NCBI GenBank assembly: GCA_946800325.1
Contig: OX326956.1
Span: forward strand, 50,701,052-50,765,051
Source of the DNA: Luzula sylvatica
Taxonomy: Eukaryota; Streptophyta; Magnoliopsida; Poales; Juncaceae
Reading direction: 5' to 3'
Length of the DNA stretch: 64,000 nt
The notes beneath the pieces are model-generated. The model had not been told where the DNA came from. It ran no database searches and saw only the letters and a list, made by a program, of their open reading frames with translations. Below are positions 1-12,769 of the stretch, in pieces. Every line of letters starts with the position of its first letter. The first letter of the stretch is position 1. A program made the translations under genes and the position numbers.

Positions 1-1487
1 AAAATCTTGTTTTGAATCTAAAAACAAACTTTCTTAGTGTTTGTGAAATTTGGTGAAAAGTTATAAAGTAAAAGATACGATGCAATTGATCTAAAAACAT
101 GTTATTTGAACTCATCAAAGCGTTAAAATCTTATTTTGAATCGAAAAACAAATTTTCTTAGTGTTTGTGAAATTTGGTGAAAATTTATGTACTAAAAGAT
201 ACGATACAAATGATCTAAAAACACGTTATTTGAACTCCTCAAAGCGTTAAAATCTTGTTTTGAAATCGAATGACAAACTTTCTTAGTGTATGTGAAATTT
301 GGTGAAAAGTTATGTTGTAAAAGATACGATACAAATGATCTAAAAACACGTTATTTGAACTCCTCAAAGCGTTAAAATCATGTTTTGAATCGAAAAACAA
401 ACATTCTTAGTGTTTGTGAAATTTGGTGAAAAGTTATGTAATAAAAGATACGATACAAATGATATAAAAACACGTTATTTGAATTCATCAAAGCGTTAAA
501 ATCTTGTTTTGAATCGAAAAACTAACTTTCTTAGTGTTTGTAGAATTTGGTGAAAAGTTATGTAGTAAAAGATACGATATAAATGATCTCAAAACACTTT
601 ATTTGAACTCCTCAAAGCGTTAAAATCTTGTTTTGAATATAAAAACAAACTTTCTTAGTGTTTGTGAAATTTGGTGAAAAGTTATAAAGTAAAAGATACG
701 ATACAATTGATCTAAAAACACGTTATTTGAACTCCTCAAAGCGTTAAAATCTTGTTTTGAATCAAAAAACAAACTTTCTTAGTGTTTGTGAAATTTGGTG
801 AAAAGTTATAAAGTAAAAGGTACGATACAATTGATCTAAAAGCACGTTATTTGAACTCATCAAAGCGTTAAAATCTTATTTTGAATCAAAAAACAAACTT
901 TCTTTGTGTTTGTGAAATTTGGTGAAAATTTATGTACTAAAAGGTACGATACAAATAATCTAAAAACACGTTATTTGAACTCCTCATAGCGTTAAAATCT
1001 TGTTTTGAAATCGAATAACAAACTTTCTTAGTATTTGTGAAATTTGGTGAAAAGTTATGTTGTAAAAGATACGATACAAATGATCTAAAAACACGTTATT
1101 TGAACTCCTCAAAGAGTTAAAATCATGTTTTGAATCGAAAAACAAACATTCTTAGTGTTTGTGAAATTTGGTGAAAAGTTATGTAGTAAAAGATACGATA
1201 CAAATGATCTAAAAACAAGTTATTTGAACTCCTGAAAGCGTTAAAATCTTGTTTTGAATCGAAAAACAAACTTTCTTAGTGTTTGTGAAATTTCGTGAAA
1301 AGTTAGGTAGTAAAAGATACGATACAATTGATCTAAAAACACGTTATTTGAACTCCTCAAAGCGTTAAAATCTTGTTTTGAATCGAAAAACTAACTTTCT
1401 TAGTGTTTGTGAAATTTGGTGAAAAGTTATGTAGTAAACGATACGATACAAATGATCTAAAAACACGTTATTCGAACTCCTCAAAGC
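1..1487. repeat. 12-monomer HOR, copy 1
   Basis: This 1,490 bp block is missing its first 3 bases at the window edge and is repeated directly at 1,488-2,977. Slot order matches slots 1-11 of the 39-mer and then a slot-39-type monomer ending TTATTCGAAC. Slots 3 and 9 are 125 bp (GAAATCGAAT), which gives 12 x 124 + 2. Slot 4 carries GAATTC at 481. Private differences from copy 2 include TTTCGTG rather than TTTGGTG near 1,290 and CAAGTT rather than CAATTT near 1,216. Confidence 0.95.
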
Positions 1488-2977
1488 GTTAAAATCTTGT
1501 TTTGAATCTAAAAACAAACTTTCTTAGTGTTTGTGAAATTTGGTGAAAAGTTATAAAGTAAAAGATACGATGCAATTGATCTAAAAACATGTTATTTGAA
1601 CTCATCAAAGCGTTAAAATCTTATTTTGAATCGAAAAACAAATTTTCTTAGTGTTTGTGAAATTTGGTGAAAATTTATGTACTAAAAGATACGATACAAA
1701 TGATCTAAAAACACGTTATTTGAACTCCTCAAAGCGTTAAAATCTTGTTTTGAAATCGAATGACAAACTTTCTTAGTGTATGTGAAATTTGGTGAAAAGT
1801 TATGTTGTAAAAGATACGATACAAATGATCTAAAAACACGTTATTTGAACTCCTCAAAGCGTTAAAATCATGTTTTGAATCGAAAAACAAACATTCTTAG
1901 TGTTTGTGAAATTTGGTGAAAAGTTATGTAATAAAAGATACGATACAAATGATATAAAAACACGTTATTTGAATTCATCAAAGCGTTAAAATCTTGTTTT
2001 GAATCGAAAAACTAACTTTCTTAGTGTTTGTAGAATTTGGTGAAAAGTTATGTAGTAAAAGATACGATATAAATGATCTCAAAACACTTTATTTGAACTC
2101 CTCAAAGCGTTAAAATCTTGTTTTGAATATAAAAACAAACTTTCTTAGTGTTTGTGAAATTTGGTGAAAAGTTATAAAGTAAAAGATACGATACAATTGA
2201 TCTAAAAACACGTTATTTGAACTCCTCAAAGCGTTAAAATCTTGTTTTGAATCAAAAAACAAACTTTCTTAGTGTTTGTGAAATTTGGTGAAAAGTTATA
2301 AAGTAAAAGGTACGATACAATTGATCTAAAAGCACGTTATTTGAACTCATCAAAGCGTTAAAATCTTATTTTGAATCAAAAAACAAACTTTCTTTGTGTT
2401 TGTGAAATTTGGTGAAAATTTATGTACTAAAAGGTACGATACAAATGATCTAAAAACACGTTATTTGAACTCCTCATAGCGTTAAAATCTTGATTTGAAA
2501 TCGAATAACAAACTTTCTTAGTATTTGTGAAATTTGGTGAAAAGTTATGTTGTAAAAGATACGATACAAATGATCTAAAAACACGTTATTTGAACTCCTC
2601 AAAGAGTTAAAATCATGTTTTGAATCGAAAAACAAACATTCTTAGTGTTTGTGAAATTTGGTGAAAAGTTATGTAGTAAAAGATACGATACAAATGATCT
2701 AAAAACAATTTATTTGAACTCCTGAAAGCGTTAAAATCTTGTTTTGAATCGAAAAACAAACTTTCTTAGTGTTTGTGAAATTTGGTGAAAAGTTAGGTAG
2801 TAAAAGATACGATACAATTGATCTAAAAACACGTTATTTGAACTCCTCACAGCGTTAAAATCTTGTTTTGAATCGAAAAACTAACTTTCTAAGTGTTCGT
2901 GAAATTTGGTGAAAAGTTATGAAGTAAACGATACGATACAAATTATCTAAAAACACTTTATTTGAACTCCTCAAAGC
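1488..2977. repeat. 12-monomer HOR, copy 2
   Basis: This block is a near-identical tandem copy of the first 1,490 bp through slot 11. Its twelfth monomer instead has slot-12 markers (TCTAAGTGTTCG, ATGAAG, CAAATTAT, CACTTTA), so it runs on into slots 13-15 rather than restarting at slot 1. The contrast shows where the 12-mer branches from the longer HOR: slots 12 and 39 are related monomers (both ACTAAC with GTAAACG) and are interchangeable at the junction. GAATTC lies at 1,971. Confidence 0.93.
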
Positions 2978-4589
2978 GTTAAAATCTTGTTTTGAATATA
3001 AAAACAAACTTTCTTAGTGTTTGTGAAATTTGGTGAAAAGTTATAAAGTAAAAGATACGATACAATTGATTTAAAAACACGTTATTTGAACTCCTGAAAG
3101 CGTTAAAATCTTGTTTTGAATCGAAAAACAAACTTTCTTAGTGTTTGTGAAATTTGGTGAAAAATTATGTAGTAAAAGATACGATACAAATGATCTAAAA
3201 ACACGTCATTTGTGCTCCTCAAAGCGTTAAAATCTTGTTTTGAATCGAAAAACAAACTTTCTTAGTGTTTGTGAAATTTGGTGAAAAGTTAGGTAGTAAA
3301 AGATACGATACAATTGATCTAAAAACACGTTATTTGAACTCCTCAAAGCGTTAAAATTTTGTTTTGAATCGAAAAACAAACTTTCTTAGTGTTTGTGAAA
3401 TTTGGTGAAAAGTTATGTAGTAAAAGATACGATACAAATGATCTAAAAACAAGTTATTTGAACTCCTGAAAGAGTTAAAATCTTGTTTTGAATCGAAAAA
3501 CAAACTTTCTTAGTGTCTGTGAAATTTGGTGAAAAGTTATGTAGTGAAAGATACGATACAAATGATCTAAAAACACGTTATTTGAACTCCTCAAAGCGTT
3601 AAAATCTTGTTTTGAATCGAAAAACAAACTTTCTTAGTGTTTGTGAAATTTGGTGAAAAGTTATGTAGTAAAAGATACGATACAAATGATCTAAAAACAA
3701 GTTATTTGAACTCCTCAAAGAGTTAAAATCTTGTTTTGAATCGAAAAACAAACTTTCTTAGTGTCTGTGAAATTTGGTGAAAAGTTATGTAGTAAAAGAT
3801 ACGATACAAATGATCTAAAAACACGTTATTTGAACTCCTCAAAACGTTAAAATCTTGTTTTAAATCGAAAAACAAACTTTCTTAGTGTTTGTGAAATTTG
3901 GTGAAAAGTTATGTAGTAAAAGATACGATACAAATGATCTAAAAACAAGTTATTTGAACTCCTGAAAGCGTTAAAATCTTGTTTTGAATCGAAAAACAAA
4001 CTTTCTTAGTGTTTGTGAAATTTGGTGAAAAGTTATGAAGTAAACGATACGATACAAATGATCAAAAAACACGTTATTTGAACTCCTCAAAGCGTTAAAA
4101 TCTTGTTTTGAATCGAAAAACAAACTTTCTTAGTGTTTGTGAAATTTGGTGAAAAGTTATGTAGTAAAAGATACGATACAATTGATCTAAAAACACGTTA
4201 TTTGAACTCCCCAAAGCGTTAAAATTTTGTTTTGAATCGAAAAACAAACTTTGTTAGTGTTTGTGAAATTTGGTGAAAAGTTATGTAGTAAAAGATACGA
4301 TACAAATGATCTAAAAACAAGTTATTTGAACTCCTGAAAGCGTTAAAATCTTGTTTTGAATCGAAAAACAAACTTTCTTAGTGTTTGTGAAATTTGGTGA
4401 AAAGTTAGGTAGTAAAAGATACGATACAATTGATCTAAAAACACGTTATTTGAACTCCTCAAAGCGTTAAAATCTTGTTTTGAATCGAAAAACTAACTTT
4501 CTTAGTGTTTGTGAAATTTGGTGAAAAGTTATGTAGTAAACGATACGATACAAATGATCTAAAAACACGTTATTCGAACTCCTCAAAGC
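2978..4589. repeat. 13-monomer block, slots 13-15 plus mixed monomers
   Basis: Thirteen monomers (13 x 124 = 1,612). The order is slot 13 (GAATATAAAAAC, GATTTAAA), slot 14 (AAAAATTATG, CGTCATTTG), slot 15 (TTAGGTAG), a dimer present twice (3,350-3,597 and 3,598-3,845), a slot-30 type with TTTTAAATCG, then ATGAAG, CCCCAAAG, CAAGTT, TTAGGTAG and ACTAAC/TTATTCG types. It closes the 25-monomer interval that starts at 1,488. The slot-14 copy at about 3,208 has TTTGTGCTCC where other copies have TTTGAGCTCC. Confidence 0.88.
3350..3845. repeat. Two-monomer (248 bp) sub-repeat, two copies
   Basis: The dimer at 3,350-3,597 pairs a monomer ending in CAAGTT and GAAAGAGTT with one bearing AGTGTCTGTG. 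It is repeated at 3,598-3,845 with the same markers. The copies differ slightly: AAAATTTTG against AAAATCTTG at the start, CTGAAAGAG against CTCAAAGAG, and GTAGTGAAAG against GTAGTAAAAG. This is a local dimer expansion within the irregular left part of the array. Confidence 0.85.
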
Positions 4590-6940
4590 GTTAAAATCTT
4601 GTTTTGAATCTAAAAACAAACTTTCTTAGTGTTTGTGAAATTTGGTGAAAAGTTATAAAGTAAAAGATACGATACAATTGATCTAAAAACACGTTATTTG
4701 AACTCATCAAAGCGTTAAAATCTTATTTTGAATCGAAAAACAAATTTTCTTTGTGTTTGTGAAATTTGGTGAAAATTTAGTACAGATACGATACAAATGA
4801 TCTAAAAACACGTTATTTGAACTCCTCAAAGCGTTAAAATCTTGTTTTGAAATCGAATGACAAACTTTCTTAGTGTATGTGAAATTTGGTGAAAAGTTAT
4901 GTTGTAAAAGATACGATACAAATGATCTAAAAACACGTTATTTGAACTCCTCAAAGCGTTAAAATCATGTTTTGAATCGAAAAACAAACATTCTTAGTGT
5001 TTGTGAAATTTGGTGAAAAGTTATGTAGTAAAAGATACGATACAAATGATCTAAAAACAATTTATTTGAACTCCTGAAAGCGTTAAAATCTTGTTTTGAG
5101 TCGAAAAACAAACTTTCTTAGTGTTTGTGAAATTTGGTGAAAAGTTAGGTAGTAAAAGATACGATACAATTGATCTAAAAACACGTTATTTGAACTCCTC
5201 AAAGCGTTAAAATCTTGTTTTGAATCAAAAAACAAACTTTCTTAGTGTTTGTGAAATTTGGTGAAAAGTTATAAAGTAAAAGGTACGATACAATTGATCT
5301 AAAAGCACGTTATTTGAACTCATCAAAGCGTTCAAATCTTATTTTGAATCAAAAAACAAACTTTCTTTGTGTTTGTGAAATTTGGTGAAAATTTATGTAC
5401 TAAAAGGTACGATACAAATGATCTAAAAACACGTTATTTGAACTCCTCATAGCGTTAAAATCTTGTTTTGAAATCGAATAACAAACTTTCTTAGTGTTTG
5501 TGAAATTTGGTGAAAAGTTATGTTGTAAAAGATACGATACAAATGATCTAAAAACACGTTATTTGAACTCCTCAAAGCGTTAAAATCATGTTTTGAATCG
5601 AAAAACAAACATTCTTAGTGTTTGTGAAATTTGGTGAAAAGTTATGTAGTAAAAGATACGATACAAATGATCTAAAAACAATTTATTTGAACTCCTGAAA
5701 GCGTTAAAATCTTGTTTTGAATCGAAAAACAAACTTTCTTAGTGTTTGTGAAATTTGGTGAAAAGTTAGGTAGTAAAAGATACGATACAATTGATCTAAA
5801 AACACGTTATTTGAACTCCTCAAAGCGTTAAAATCTTGTTTTGAATCGAAAAACTAACTTTCTAAGTGTGTGAAATTTGGTGAAAAGTTATGAAGTAAAC
5901 GATACGATACAAATGATCTAAAAACACTTTATTTGAACTCCTCAAAGCGTTAAAATCTTGTTTTGAATATAAAAACAAACTTTCTTAGTGTTTGTGAAAT
6001 TTGGTGAAAAGTTATAAAGTAAAAGATACGATACAATTGATTTAAAAACACGTTATTTGAACTCCTCAAACCGTTAAAATCTTGTTTTGAATCGAAAAAC
6101 AAACTTTCTTAGTGTTTGTGAAATTTGGTGAAAAATTATGTAGTAAAAGATACGATACAAATGATCTAAAAACACGTCATTTGAGCTCCTCAAAGCGTTA
6201 AAATCTTGTTTTGAATCGAAAAACAAACTTTCTTAGTGTTTGTGAAATTTGGTGAAAAGTTAGGTAGTAAAAGATACGATACAATTGATCTAAAAATACG
6301 TTATTTGAACTCCTCAAAGCGTTAAAATTTTGTTTTGAATCGAAAAACAAACTTTCTTAGTGTTTGTGAAATTTGGTGAAAAGTTATGAAGTAAGCGATA
6401 CGATACAAATGATCCAAAAACACGTTATTTGAACTCCTCAAAGCGTTAAAATCTTGTATTGAATCGAAAAACAAACTTTCTTAGTGTTTGTGAAATTTGG
6501 TGAAAAGTTATGTAGTAAAAGATACGATACAATTGATCTAAAAACACGTTATTTGAACTCCCCAAAGCGTTAAAATCTTGTTTTGAATCGAAAAACAAAC
6601 TTTCTTAGTGTTTGTGAAATTTGGTGAAAAGTTATGTAGTAAAAGATACGATACAAATGATCTAAAAACAAGTTATTTGAACTCCTGAAAGCGTTAAAAT
6701 CTTGTTTTGAATCGAAAAACAAACTTTCTTAGTTTTTGTGAAATTTGGTGAAAAGTTAGGTAGTAAAAGATACGATACAATTGATCTAAAAACACGTTAT
6801 TTGAACTCCTCAAAGCGTTAAAATCTTGTTTTGAATCGAAAAACTAACTTTCTTAGTGTTTGTGAAATTTGGTGAAAAGTTATGTAGTAAACGATACGAT
6901 ACAAATGATCTAAAAACACGTTATTCGAACTCCTCAAAGC
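4590..6940. repeat. 19-monomer HOR block
   Basis: The block is 2,351 bp. Slot order runs 1, 2 (with a 5 bp deletion), 3, 10, 11, then 7 to 17, then monomers with CAAGTT, AGTTTTTGTG/TTAGGTAG and ACTAAC/TTATTCG. Slots 10 and 11 therefore occur twice, and slots 4-6 (including the GAATTC monomer) are missing. The length is accounted for: 19 x 124 = 2,356, +1 at slots 3 and 9, -2 at slot 12 (AGTGTGTGAAA), -5 at slot 2. Confidence 0.88.
4771..4790. other. 5 bp deletion in a slot-2 monomer
   Basis: Other slot-2 copies read ATTTATGTACTAAAAGATACG here; this one reads ATTTAGTACAGATACG, a loss of 5 bp, possibly as two events. It is the largest indel I found in any monomer. The register of the following monomers is unaffected. 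Confidence 0.85.
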
Positions 6941-7685
6941 GTTAAAATCTTGTTTTGAATCTAAAAACAAACTTTCTTAGTGTTTGTGAAATTTGGTGAA
7001 AAGTTATAAAGTAAAAGATACGATGCAATTGATCTAAAAACATGTTATTTGAACTCATCAAAGCGTTAAAATCTTATTTTGAATCAAAAAACAAACTTTC
7101 TTTGTGTTTGTGAAATTTGGTGAAAATTTATGTACTAAAAGGTACGATACAAATGATCTAAAAACACGTTATTTGAACTCCTCATAGCGTTAAAATCTTG
7201 TTTTGAAATCGAATAACAAACTTTCTTAGTATTTGTGAAATTTGGTGAAAAGTTATGTTGTAAAAGATACGATACAAATGATCTAAAAACACGTTATTTG
7301 AACTCCTCAAAGAGTTAAAATCATGTTTTGAATCGAAAAACAAACATTCTTAGTGTTTGTGAAATTTGGTGAAAAGTTATGTAGTAAAAGATACGATACA
7401 AATGATCTAAAAACAAGTTATTTGAACTCCTGAAAGCGTTAAAATCTTGTTTTGAATCGAAAAACAAACTTTCTTAGTGTTTGTGAAATTTCGTGAAAAG
7501 TTAGGTAGTAAAAGATACGATACAATTGATCTAAAAACACGTTATTTGAACTCCTCAAAGCGTTAAAATCTTGTTTTGAATCGAAAAACTAACTTTCTTA
7601 GTGTTTGTGAAATTTGGTGAAAAGTTATGTAGTAAACGATACGATACAAATGATCTAAAAACACGTTATTCGAACTCCTCAAAGC
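6941..7685. repeat. 6-monomer HOR block (slots 1, 8-11, 39)
   Basis: The shortest marker-to-marker block, 745 bp (6 x 124 + 1 from slot 9). Slot 1 (GAATCTAAAAAC, GATGCAATTG) is followed directly by slot 8 (TTTCTTTGTG, GGTACG, CTCATAGC), then 9, 10, 11 and a slot-39 type. Slots 2-7 are absent. Slots 1 and 7 share the TATAAAGTAAAAG and CTCATCAAAG features, so an exchange between a slot-1 and a slot-7 monomer would give this order directly. Confidence 0.88.
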
Positions 7686-8926
7686 GTTAAAATCTTGTTT
7701 TGAATCTAAAAACAAACTTTCTTAGTGTTTGTGAAATTTGGTGAAAAGTTATAAAGTAAAAGATACGATGCAATTGATCTAAAAACATGTTATTTGAACT
7801 CATCAAAGCGTTAAAATCTTATTTTGAATCGAAAAACAAATTTTCTTAGTGTTTGTGAAATTTGGTGAAAATTTATGTACTAAAAGATACGATACAAATG
7901 ATCTAAAAACACGTTATTTGAACTCCTCAAAGCGTTAAAATCTTGTTTTGAAATCGAATGACAAACTTTCTTAGTGTATGTGAAATTTGGTGAAAAGTTA
8001 TGTTGTAAAAGATACGATACAAATGATCTAAAAACACGTTATTTGAACTCCTCAAAGCGTTAAAATCATGTTTTGAATCGAAAAACAAACATTCTTAGTG
8101 TTTGTGAAATTTGGTGAAAAGTTATGTAATAAAAGATACGATACAAATGATATAAAAACACGTTATTTGAATTCATCAAAGCGTTAAAATCTATTTTTGA
8201 ATCGAAAAACTAACTTTCTTAGTGTTTGTAGAATTTGGTGAAAAGTTATGTAGTAAAAGATACGATATAAATGATCTCAAAACACTTTATTTGAACTCCT
8301 CAAAGCGTTAAAATCTTGTTTTGAATATAAAAACAAACTTTCTTAGTGTTTGTGAAATTTGGTGAAAAGTTATAAAGTAAAAGATACGATACAATTGATC
8401 TAAAAACACGTTATTTGAACTCCTCAAAGCGTTAAAATCTTGTTTTGAATCAAAAAACAAACTTTCTTAGTGTTTGTGAAATTTGGTGAAAAGTTAGGTA
8501 GTAAAAGATACGATACAATTGATCTAAAAACACGTTATTTGAACTCCTCACAGCGTTAAAAACTTGTTTTGAATCGAAAAACTAACTTTCTAAGTGTTCG
8601 TGAAATTTGGTGAAAAGTTATGAAGTAAACGATACGATACAAATTATCTAAAAACACTTTATTTGAACTCCTCAAAGCGTTAAAATCTTGTTTTGAATAT
8701 AAAAACAAACTTTCTTAGTGTTTGTGAAATTTGGTGAAAAGTTAGGTAGTAAAAGATACGATACAATTGATTTAAAAACACGTTATTTGAACTCCTCAAA
8801 GCGTTAAAATCTTGTTTTGAATCGAAAAACTAACTTTCTTAGTGTTTGTGAAATTTGGTGAAAAGTTATGTAGTAAACGATACGATACAAATGATCTAAA
8901 AACACGTTATTCGAACTCCTCAAAGC
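7686..8926. repeat. 10-monomer block with two hybrid monomers
   Basis: The block is 1,241 bp. Slots 1-6 are in normal order, with GAATTC at 8,169 in slot 4. The monomer at 8,431 has a slot-7 head (GAATCAAAAAAC) and a slot-11 tail (TTAGGTAG). It is followed by slot 12, by a monomer at 8,679 with a slot-13 head (GAATATAAAAAC) but TTAGGTAG in the middle and GATTTAAA after it, then a slot-39 type. These composites mark exchange inside monomers. Confidence 0.87.
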
Positions 8927-9919
8927 GTTAAAATCTTGTTTTGAATCTAAAAACAAACTATCTTAGTGTTTGTGAAATTTGGTGAAAAGTTATAAAGTAA
9001 AAGATACGATACAATTGATCTAAAAACACGTTATTTGAACTCATCAAAGCGTTAAAATCTTATTTTGAATCGAAAAACAAATTTTCTTAGTGTTTGTGAA
9101 ATTTGGTGAAAATTTATGTACTAAAAGATACGATACAAATGATCTAAAAACACGTTATTTGAAATCCTCAAAGCGTTAAAATCTTGGTTTGAAATCGAAT
9201 GACAAACTTTCTTAGTGTATGTGAAATTTGGTGAAAAGTTATGTTGTAAAAGATACGATACAAATGATCTAAAAACACGTTATTTGAACTCCTCAAAGCG
9301 TTAAAGTCATGTTTTGAATCGAAAAACAAACATTCTAAGTGTTTGTGAAATTTGGTGAAAAGTTATGTAATAAAAGATACGATACAAATGATCTAAAAAC
9401 ACGTTATTTGAATTCCTCAAAGCGTTAAAATCTTGTTTTGAATCGAAAAACTAACTTTCTTAGTGTTTGTAGAATTTGGTGAAAAGTTATGTAGTAAAAG
9501 ATACGATACAAATGATCTAAAAACACTTTATTTGAACTCCTCAAAGCGTTAAAAACTTGTTTTGAATATAAAAACAAACTTTCTCAGTGTTTGTGAAATT
9601 TGGTGAAAAGTTATAAAGTAAAAGATACGATACAATTGATCTTAAAACACGTTATTTGAACTCCTCAAAGCGTTAAAATCTTGTTTTGAATCGAAAAACA
9701 AACTTTCTTAGTTTTTGTGAAATTTGGTGAAAAGTTAGGTAGTAAAAGATACGATACAATTGATCTAAAAACACGTTATTTGAACTCCTCAAAGCGTTAA
9801 AATCTTGTTTTGAATCGAAAAACTAACTTTCTTAGTGTTTGTGAAATTTGGTGAAAAGTTATGTAGTAAACGATACGATACAAATGATCTAAAAACACGT
9901 TATTCGAACTCCTCAAAGC
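8927..9919. repeat. 8-monomer block, relative of the short C blocks
   Basis: The block is 993 bp. Slots 1-5 (slot 2 ends in GAAATCCTC; GAATTC at 9,410) are followed by a slot-6 variant with AAAAACTTG, TCTCAGTG and GATCTTAAAACACG, then AGTTTTTGTG/TTAGGTAG and ACTAAC/TTATTCG monomers. The same slot-6 variant occurs in the short blocks at 44,025, 55,443 and 62,021 and a close one at about 13,395, so this block is related to the source of those blocks. Confidence 0.87.
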
Positions 9920-12769
9920 GTTAAAATCTTGTTTTGAATCTAAAAACAAACTTTCTTAGTGTTTGTGAAATTTGGTGAAAAGTTATAAAGTAAAAGATAC
10001 GATGCAATTGATCTAAAAACATGTTATTTGAACTCATCAAAGCGTTAAAATCTTATTTTGAATCAAAAAACAAACTTTCTTTGTGTTTGTGAAATTTGGT
10101 GAAAATTTATGTACTAAAAGGTACGATACAAATGATCTAAAAACACGTTAATTGAACTCCTCATAGCGTTAAAATCTTGTTTTGAAATCGAATAACAAAC
10201 TTTCTTAGTGTTTGTGAAATTTGGTGAAAAGTTATGTTGTAAAAGATACGATACAAATGATCTAAAAACACGTTATTTGAACTCCTCAAAGCGTTAAAAT
10301 CATGTTTTGAATCGAAAAACAAACATTCTTAGTGTTTGTGAAATTTGGTGAAAAGTTATGTAGTAAAAGATACGATACAAATGATCTAAAAACAATTTAT
10401 TTGAACTCCTGAAAGCGTTAAAATCTTGTTTTGAATCGAAAAACAAACTTTCTTAGTGTTTGTGAAATTTGGTGAAAAGTTAGGTAGTAAAAGATACGAT
10501 ACAATTGATCTAAAAACACGTTATTTGAACTCCTCAAAGCGTTAAAATCTTGTTTTGAATCGAAAAACTAACTTTCTAAGTGTGTGAAATTTGGTGAAAA
10601 GTTATGAAGTAAACGATACGATACAAATGATCTAAAAACACTTTATTTGAACTCCTCAAAGCGTTAAAATCTTGTTTTGAATATAAAAACAAACTTTCTT
10701 AGTGTTTGTGAAATTTGGTGAAAAGTTATAAAGTAAAAGATACGATACAATTGATTTAAAAACACGTTATTTGAACTCCTCAAACCGTTAAAATCTTGTT
10801 TTGAATCGAAAAACAAACTTTCTTAGTGTTTGTGAAATTTGGTGAAAAATTATGTAGTAAAAGATACGATACAAATAATCTAAAAACACTTTATTTGAAC
10901 TCCTCAAAGCGTTAAAAACTTGTTTTGAATATAAAAACAAACTTTCTTAGTGTTTGTGAAATTTGGTGAAAAGTTATAAAGTAAAAGATACGATACAATT
11001 GATCTAAAAACACGTTATTTGAACTCCTCAAAGCGTTAAAATCTTGTTTTGAATCAAAAAACAAACTTTCTTAGTGTTTGTGAAATTTGGTGAAAAGTTA
11101 TAAAGTAAAAGATACGATACAATTGATCTAAAAGCACGTTATTTGAACTCATCAAAGCGTTAAAATCTTATTTTGAATCAAAAAACAAACTTTCTTTGTG
11201 TTTGTGAAATTTGGTGAAAATTTATGTACTAAAAGGTACGATACAAATGATCTAAAAACACGTTATTTTAACTCCTCAAAACGTTAAAATCTTGTTTTGA
11301 AATCGAATAACAAACTTTCTTAGTGTTTGTGAAATTTGGTGAAAAGTTATGTTGTAAAAGATACGATACAAATGATCTAAAAACACGTTATTTGAACTCC
11401 TCAAAGCGTTAAAATCATGTTTTGAATCGAAAAACAAACATTCTTAGTGTTTGTGAAATTTGGTGAAAAGTTATGTAGTAAAAGATACGATACAAATGAT
11501 CTAAAAACAATTTATTTGAACTCCTGAAAGCGTTAAAATCTTGTTTTGAATCGAAAAACAAACTTTCTTAGTGTTTGTGAAATTTGGTGAAAAGTTAGGT
11601 AGTAAAAGATACGATACAATTGATCTAAAAACACGTTATTTGAACTCCTCAAAGCGTTAAAATCTTGTTTTGAATCGAAAAACTAACTTTCTAAGTGTGT
11701 GAAATTTGGTGAAAAGTTATGAAGTAAACTATACGATACAAATGATCTAAAAACACTTTATTTGAACTCCTCAAAGCGTTAAAATCTTGTTTTGAATATA
11801 AAAACAAACTTTCTCAGTGTTTGTGAAATTTGGTGAAAAGTTATAAAGTAAAAGATACGATACAATTGATTTAAAAACACGTTATTTGAACTCCTCAAAC
11901 CGTTAAAATCTTGTTTTGAATCGAAAAACAAACTTTCTTAGTGTTTGTGAAATTTGGTGAAAAATTATGTAGTAAAAGATACGATACAAATGATCTAAAA
12001 ACACGTCATTTGAGCACCTCAAAGCGTTAAAATCTTGTTTTGAATCGAAAAACAAACTTTCTTAGTGTTTGTGAAATTTGGTGAAAAGTTAGGTAGTAAA
12101 AGATACGATACAATTGATCTAAAAACACGTTATTTGAACTCCTCAAAGCGTTAAAATTTTGTTTTGAATCGAAAAACAAACTTTCTTAGTGTTTGTGAAA
12201 TTTGGTGAAAAGTTATGAAGTAAACGATACGATACAAATGATCCAAAAACACGTTATTTGAACTCCTCAAAGCGTTAAAATCTTGTTTTGAATCGAAAAA
12301 CAAACTTTCTTAGTGTTTGTGAAATTTGGTGAAAAGTTATGTAGTAAAAGATACGATACAATTGATCTAAAAACACGTTATTTGAACTCCCCAAAGCGTT
12401 AAAATCTTGTTTTGAATCGAAAAACAAACTTTCTTAGTGGTTGTGAAATTTGGTGAAAAGTTATGTAGTAAAAGATACGATACAAATGATCTAAAAACAA
12501 GTTATTTGAACTCCTGAAAGCGTTAAAATCTTGTTTTGAATCGAAAAACAAACTTTCTTAGTGTTTGTGAAATTTGGTGAAAAGTTAGGTAGTAAAAGAT
12601 ACGATACAATTGATCTAAAAACACGTTATTTGAACTCCTCAAAGCGTTAAAATCTTGTTTTGAATCGAAAAACTAACTTTCTTAGTGTTTGTGAAATTTG
12701 GTGAAAAGTTATGTAGTAAACGATACGATACAATTGATCTAAAAACACGTTATTCGAACTCCTCAAAGC
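9920..12769. repeat. 23-monomer block with internal re-run of slots 8-14
   Basis: The block is 2,850 bp. Order: slot 1, 8-13, a hybrid with a slot-14 head and a CACTTTA tail (monomer covering about 10,790-10,910), then slots 6-17, then CAAGTT, TTAGGTAG and ACTAAC/TTATTCG types. Slots 8-14 appear twice. Slots 2-5 and the GAATTC monomer are missing. The hybrid monomer sits where the first pass ends and the second begins, as expected of unequal exchange between a slot-14 and a slot-5 monomer. Confidence 0.86.

Noticed and set aside
61..80. TATA-box-like TATAAAG in slots 1, 6, 7 and 13
   Set aside because: It is one state of a variable monomer position (others read TATGTAG, TAGGTAG, TATGAAG) with no gene downstream. 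It is expected by chance in AT-rich DNA.
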